This document shows, one piece after another, positions 61,601 to 64,000 of a stretch of 64,000 bases of DNA. The stretch's first letter is position 1. Each line of letters starts with the position of its first letter. The DNA lies in NCBI GenBank assembly GCA_964387285.1, contig CAYLWO010000019.1, forward strand, positions 6,490 through 70,489. Reading direction: 5' to 3'. The translations under genes and the position numbers were made by a program. The notes beneath the pieces were generated by a model. It worked only from the letters and a program-made list of their open reading frames with translations. It ran no database searches and was not told the origin of the DNA. This stretch comes from Anaerohabitans sp964387285. GTDB taxonomy: Bacteria > Zhuqueibacterota > Zhuqueibacteria > Residuimicrobiales > Residuimicrobiaceae.

Positions 61601-64000
61601 GAACATGCTGCCGGCACAGCAGCCTGTCTGCGTGACCTGGGCAGGATTCATTTTATGCTATTGGACAATTATGCGGCCGCTTTGCAGTACCAGCAACAGG
61701 CCGTGAATCTGCTGCAGCTGGATAAAACCATATCGCCGGACCAGGTGGAAGGTTTGCAAAATCTGGGTTTGATTTACGAGAAAATGGGATCGTACAAAGT
61801 GGCCATGGATTATCAGACAGATGCCTTGTCGCGTGCGGTTAAATTAAAAGACGAACGTATACAGGCGATTACACATCAGTATCTGGCCAATCTTTATTGG
61901 AAAATGGGCGATTATTTTCAGGCTTTAAACGAACAAAAGATCGCGTTATCCGCTTTTGAAAAATTGCAGGATAAAAAATTGCAACAGGCTGCTCTGTCCA
62001 CCATGGGACTCATACATCTCAGTCTCGGGCAAAACGGGCAGGCGCTGGATTTCAGCCAACAAGCATTGGATCTGGCCGTGGCGACCGGAGACCTGGCTGA
62101 TCAATCGACCATATATAAAAACATCGCCGCTATTCATCGCAGTGAAAAAAGATATATGCCTGCTCTCGCCGGCCTGGAACAGGCGGCGCGACTTGATTCG
62201 GCCAGATCGAGCAAAAGCGGCATGGCTTATTCCTTGCGCAATTTGGCCGCGTTGCATTTGGAAAGGGGTGATCATGATATCGGACTGGTGCAGGCGCGCC
62301 AGGCGTTATCGCTGAGTCGTTCGCTGCAGGATTTGCGCAACGAAGCGCAATGCAATCTGGTCTTAGCCATGGCTTTCCATCGTCTGGCCAACCTGGACTC
62401 GGCCCGTTATTATGTCCGCAACGCAGAGGAGCAGGCGGAACGATTTCTCATGCCCGAGATCACCTGGCGCGCCTGCAAAGAAAAGGCGGCCATTCTTTTA
62501 GAGGAAAAAAATATTACAGCCGGCGTTGCCGCGTTGTATAAAGCTATCACGGTCATCGAAGGGTTGCGCAGTCGCGTCAAGGTGGAAGATTACACCGCCG
62601 GATTTATGGATGATAAAACGCAGGTCTATGGGCAATTGATCTCCTGTCTGTACGATCTGAACAATTACGCGGATGCATTACAGGTGGCGGAGCGCGCACG
62701 CAGTCGCAGTTTTCTCGATTTGGTCGCCAATCGTGCCCTGGTTCTAACCAGGTCTCAGGATGAACAATGGCTGGCTCGAGGAGACAGTCTGCAAACCCTG
62801 TTGCAGCGAGCTGAAAGCGAGCTGCTCTATTATCGCACCCGGTCTGATTCCTCACGAATGGATTTATGGACCGCTGCGGAAAAACAGGTGCAGGATTTGC
62901 GCAGCGCTTATACGGAATATTTGCAGCAATTGGCGCAGAGCAATGGTAAATTGGCCGACTTGGTGCAGGTGTCGCCGCCGGATGTTCAGGCGTTCCAGGC
63001 CGGATTGCCGGACAGCGTCGCTTTGCTGGCTTATTATATGCACAGCGATCAGCTTTTCACCTGGCTGGTCACAAAAAATGGCATCATGGGCCATCGCCAG
63101 GCTGTTATGGAACAACAACTGGCGGATCAGGTGGCAACGGTGCGCAAGGCTTTGCAACGACAACTGGCGATCAATGAAGCCAGTCAGGCTTTGTACGGCT
63201 TGCTGATCAAACCGGTCAGCCTGGCCCTGGGCGGTGTGCAACATTTGGTCATGGTGCCTTTCGGCAGCTTGCACTATCTGCCGTTCAATGTGTTGATGGA
63301 TGAAACCGGGGCTTATTTGGGCTTGCGTTATTCGCTTTCCCTGGCGCCGAGTGTTGCGGTGCTGTCGCATTGTCTGCACAAAGGCGATGCGTTCCACGGG
63401 TCGTCCGTCAAACAGTCGCCGGTAACCGCCTTTGGCAATCCCAAACTGCTGGATGAAAAAATGGATTTGCCTTTTGCCGGTCGGGAGGTAAAAAGCTTGA
63501 CCCGGTTTTATCCGCATGTGACCATGTACCTGAATGAACGGGCGACCGAGACCGCGGTAAAAGATGCGGCGCCGTCGCCGCTGCTGCTGTTCAGCTGTCA
63601 CGGCGAGTTTGACGAACTGCATCCCATGATGTCCGCTGTGCTTTTATCCGCGGATAAGAAAAACGACGGCCGGTTGCACAGCCATGAGATCATGGGTCTG
63701 GATCTCAATGCCTTTGTTACGGCGGTGAGCGCGTGTGAAACCGGATTGGCGACCGTGAGCGGCGGCGATGAAGTCATCGGTCTGGTGCGCAGTTTTATTT
63801 TTGCCGGCAGCTCTTCGGTCTTGTCCAGTTTGTGGAAAGTGGATGATCTGGCCACCGCGGTGCTGATCAAACGGTTTTTCCGCTATTTGGCTGCCGGCGA
63901 TTCCAGAGCCGAGGCGTTGCGCAAAGCGCAAAAGGTGGTTTATGAACAGATCAATCCCTATCCGTCTTTCTGGGCGGCGTTTATGGTGAGTGGGGATTTT
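55604..64000 (+). CDS. Giant exported TolB-propeller/tandem TPR-CHAT protease (3' end outside window)
   Basis: One uninterrupted frame of 2799 codons runs to the window edge. Residues ~1-23 are a signal peptide (FLFSVWLGAVLYGQ). ~24-385 form TolB/WD40-like blades (RLSPDGKWLAYVS, VSPDGKKIAFVSNRTGRDEIW). ~395-1500 are TPR-like. ~1529-1835 form a CHAT-like domain with catalytic positions replaced (Asp1703, Leu1745). ~1843-2330 are TPRs, and ~2455-2799 a CHAT domain with His2666 (FSCHGEF) and Cys2711 (VSACETG). The end, SFWAAFMVSGDF, is near the usual CHAT C-terminus. CHAT proteases are caspase/separase relatives used in cleavage cascades and cell death; an exported one with a propeller is unusual. 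ATG 55604 or 55610; the ribosome site is weak. Confidence 0.88.
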   Translation, partial: MNMTDKRIIYFLFSVWLGAVLYGQTPSVGSRIDYRQVTTHPDVDLSPRLSPDGKWLAYVSRAMYNYDVWIQSTRGGAARQVTFSKADDFYPVWYPNSKEIAFVSQSNDAAGDIYRLRFKIVEDQLVPREEPQRITKYLGYDAYPTVSPDGKKIAFVSNRTGRDEIWFWNETTAKTNQLTFLGGTHPAWSSNLELLAFTSFRADSTDNGDIYVMNLSGRKPETPAERAIWDERELPIYRVTTGKAVDGFPEWSAKADRLVFLRFDFDDNQDGFLSPADLGAIWAADVNPEPIASSDSLHSPVLASSFNLFMVRNAMQLTSAAEQVMQPWYGMDRRIYFSSDRGGNLDVWSVPDSGFVRKMPDAEAQALLAEEVFPLPPLLTRRAQGPLLLGYAELPISKNDYRRLSERRVAFQRVIDYFPTDTRRCAAAYDEIALCNLYLKKYDLAQICWQWILHRYPQERETCAYAELALLGLHRQGKVANRDTVVQVRKQLDSLVKKYQDQPGPAAETQLAIGDLYLKIEDYQRAFKEYNRVLKEYPNERDACGQSQLKIGDVFSRFASREEVVSAYLAVIENYPEQRQWMQPARDRILDLLVKGTNSESAQIARYREIVGQYQRVALLSSAAQLRIADLLYNTGDYQAAVREYELVESLFPNLVEETHAARLGASRSHLKLGENLAAFNLMQASFEKEKTLRPDLAEETRDALLQALLASADQLKASRDYELALMRYRLARDYDLRNLHAHRGYIECMYYLKQIRNAELEYEALNRKHPNDNVLIYALGLVYSYRGTERAELYGDLDGLDPEYLVHKSSATIARALRYDYTMVQPYLTISYNYEMMENYEARVKARPVPFHKKAYNTVTAPIITLYRTVMGYEESRSKRYYEKAIHELNKALVLNDETQDPCLEAGLALNLANNYYNLGEYGYAKAYEFYHVKLKYDSSFGDPRREALVYEHMGHCALAIDDAQKGPDYLLRAIKLYQQQGKEEHVRLNTKRLALLYETDGRRDLAIDYYQNAAAMELRDKRWDDLMRSYRSIALNYLQLAEPRDALIYSRKAMDLIDQGKVRIVKVKPKRVQLGFFGLYFPMPFVNLSSAFTRFTTADEKALLFTIMGESYEMQKDYGQAIQFLEKKIALYQERKDRWSESVFLNNAGYLYYLKGEPQNAWSSFKLSLDICEKENITQGIVLNSLSLGRIMSGLNRQNQARQTAASEPINLVLTGAEYSAQKINKALKLLDPNLPIYSRTRCQLLLLLAELAQINGSPAPGDPSSSIQNTLLLMQKSQQAKTYLDEAIRISRENFLYAEEALAAFASADLLFQLGDASGAFHHLNRSRKLALRHGLYEVLWQSDVLLGDVVARLDDAGKRRLQVQQDPLEYYLEAIDVQEANTPESFGAFKRVNSFAMEKPYRRAVAYLIKEGDIRGALAFAERMRAKTYYDMMQGEAIELRKERHKIFLSNARYLQNQLYDLSKKLLSGRNQNDVTPSQLREWEGQRRETQKEYDKLLAQVRQEIPELESLIHIQTVSLKTLQQKLRPQETLFFYLHDDSTWVWRLTAQDISLSVLPLSRVQIAAACSAGCNKPQMMKDSTGIVTHLLAPLMKENVNAIIIAPDPSLLLLPWAGLLQQTAAFNHAATVVTSSLTAYDQAVGKRRMQGRRLYLVEDKQIADAITANDYAVLYPVPGQTENSFSGQAGSLALADIIHLRVDSDWQNMEPLQSLFGFTVPRSAPARFAPRQLYQANLVSSVLCLNTKKAVSPLTDPEPVLALERSTSYAGVSSLLFSLWPGTAEEDRVFFSSFYKHLVNKPAAQALAAAQKELLQSGQSQAARFQLYGFGGMNREEESIFASEGFESMVRRGHSAFDLGEYVDAVRYYEEALQMARRQGDDSSRVLLTERILESAIYGGLWEKAIEIQTPVVEKAEATKDLDNLANGYNNLAYFYMQNKEYDEAILYKNRYTRLAVQLGLKEQEAEALRETGLIYEHGGQAKQAASFYQLALGKYRQLEHAAGTAACLRDLGRIHFMLLDNYAAALQYQQQAVNLLQLDKTISPDQVEGLQNLGLIYEKMGSYKVAMDYQTDALSRAVKLKDERIQAITHQYLANLYWKMGDYFQALNEQKIALSAFEKLQDKKLQQAALSTMGLIHLSLGQNGQALDFSQQALDLAVATGDLADQSTIYKNIAAIHRSEKRYMPALAGLEQAARLDSARSSKSGMAYSLRNLAALHLERGDHDIGLVQARQALSLSRSLQDLRNEAQCNLVLAMAFHRLANLDSARYYVRNAEEQAERFLMPEITWRACKEKAAILLEEKNITAGVAALYKAITVIEGLRSRVKVEDYTAGFMDDKTQVYGQLISCLYDLNNYADALQVAERARSRSFLDLVANRALVLTRSQDEQWLARGDSLQTLLQRAESELLYYRTRSDSSRMDLWTAAEKQVQDLRSAYTEYLQQLAQSNGKLADLVQVSPPDVQAFQAGLPDSVALLAYYMHSDQLFTWLVTKNGIMGHRQAVMEQQLADQVATVRKALQRQLAINEASQALYGLLIKPVSLALGGVQHLVMVPFGSLHYLPFNVLMDETGAYLGLRYSLSLAPSVAVLSHCLHKGDAFHGSSVKQSPVTAFGNPKLLDEKMDLPFAGREVKSLTRFYPHVTMYLNERATETAVKDAAPSPLLLFSCHGEFDELHPMMSAVLLSADKKNDGRLHSHEIMGLDLNAFVTAVSACETGLATVSGGDEVIGLVRSFIFAGSSSVLSSLWKVDDLATAVLIKRFFRYLAAGDSRAEALRKAQKVVYEQINPYPSFWAAFMVSGDF

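Overview
The window is a gene-dense stretch of a bacterial chromosome at roughly 50% GC. No rRNA, tRNA, insertion sequence or CRISPR array was recognised. Several features point to a Gram-negative member of the Fibrobacteres-Chlorobi-Bacteroidetes superphylum, most like Calditrichota/KSB1-type lineages. Three exported proteins end in a type IX secretion (Por) sorting domain with the NYPNPFNPTT-type motif. There are outer-membrane lipoproteins, an AsmA-like intermembrane protein and a TonB/ExbBD-like motor. No marker gene allows a firmer placement.

Layout. 1-2328: tail of a sorted M1 aminopeptidase, then fabL. 2556-5114 (-): glycogen phosphorylase. 5260-9788: a sigma-54-type promoter and three exported proteins with cohesin-like, dockerin-like and sorting domains. 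10063-13754 (-): M48 lipoprotein peptidase, ligA and proline dehydrogenase. 13939-24225: a superoperon parA-parB-M23 peptidase-bactofilin-atpZ-atpI-atpBEFHAGDC that carries the complete F1Fo ATP synthase. 24367-35246: two large TPR/coiled-coil periplasmic proteins, a small exported protein, ExbB/TolQ, two ExbD/TolR and a TonB-like protein with an AgmX/PglI-type C-terminus. This resembles the Agl/Glt motors of myxobacterial gliding. 35368-45261: aspS, an Lpp-like lipoprotein, a LysM protein, phoH-pgpH-ybeY, a membrane protein, a cold-shock protein and a MinD-like ATPase. 45370-47425: K+ uptake pair trkH/trkA. 47438-64000: hsp20-lon, a eukaryote-type UDP-sugar pyrophosphorylase, an AsmA-like protein, a lipoprotein that appears to fuse YnbE- and YdbL-like parts, and a giant protein of at least 2799 residues running off the window.

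The most striking item is that giant protein. It has a signal peptide, a TolB-like propeller, a TPR array, a CHAT-like domain with both catalytic residues replaced, a second TPR array, and a CHAT (caspase/separase-fold) domain with an intact His/Cys pair. It looks like an exported, tandem TPR-CHAT protease with its own pseudo-protease half. Second is the TolQR-like motor. One ExbD has Asn where the proton-carrying Asp belongs while its neighbour keeps Asp, and the TonB-like gene has no ATG/GTG/TTG start ahead of its membrane anchor. Third is the AsmA-like gene next to the apparent YnbE/YdbL fusion, a simplified version of the E. coli ydbH-ynbE-ydbL set.
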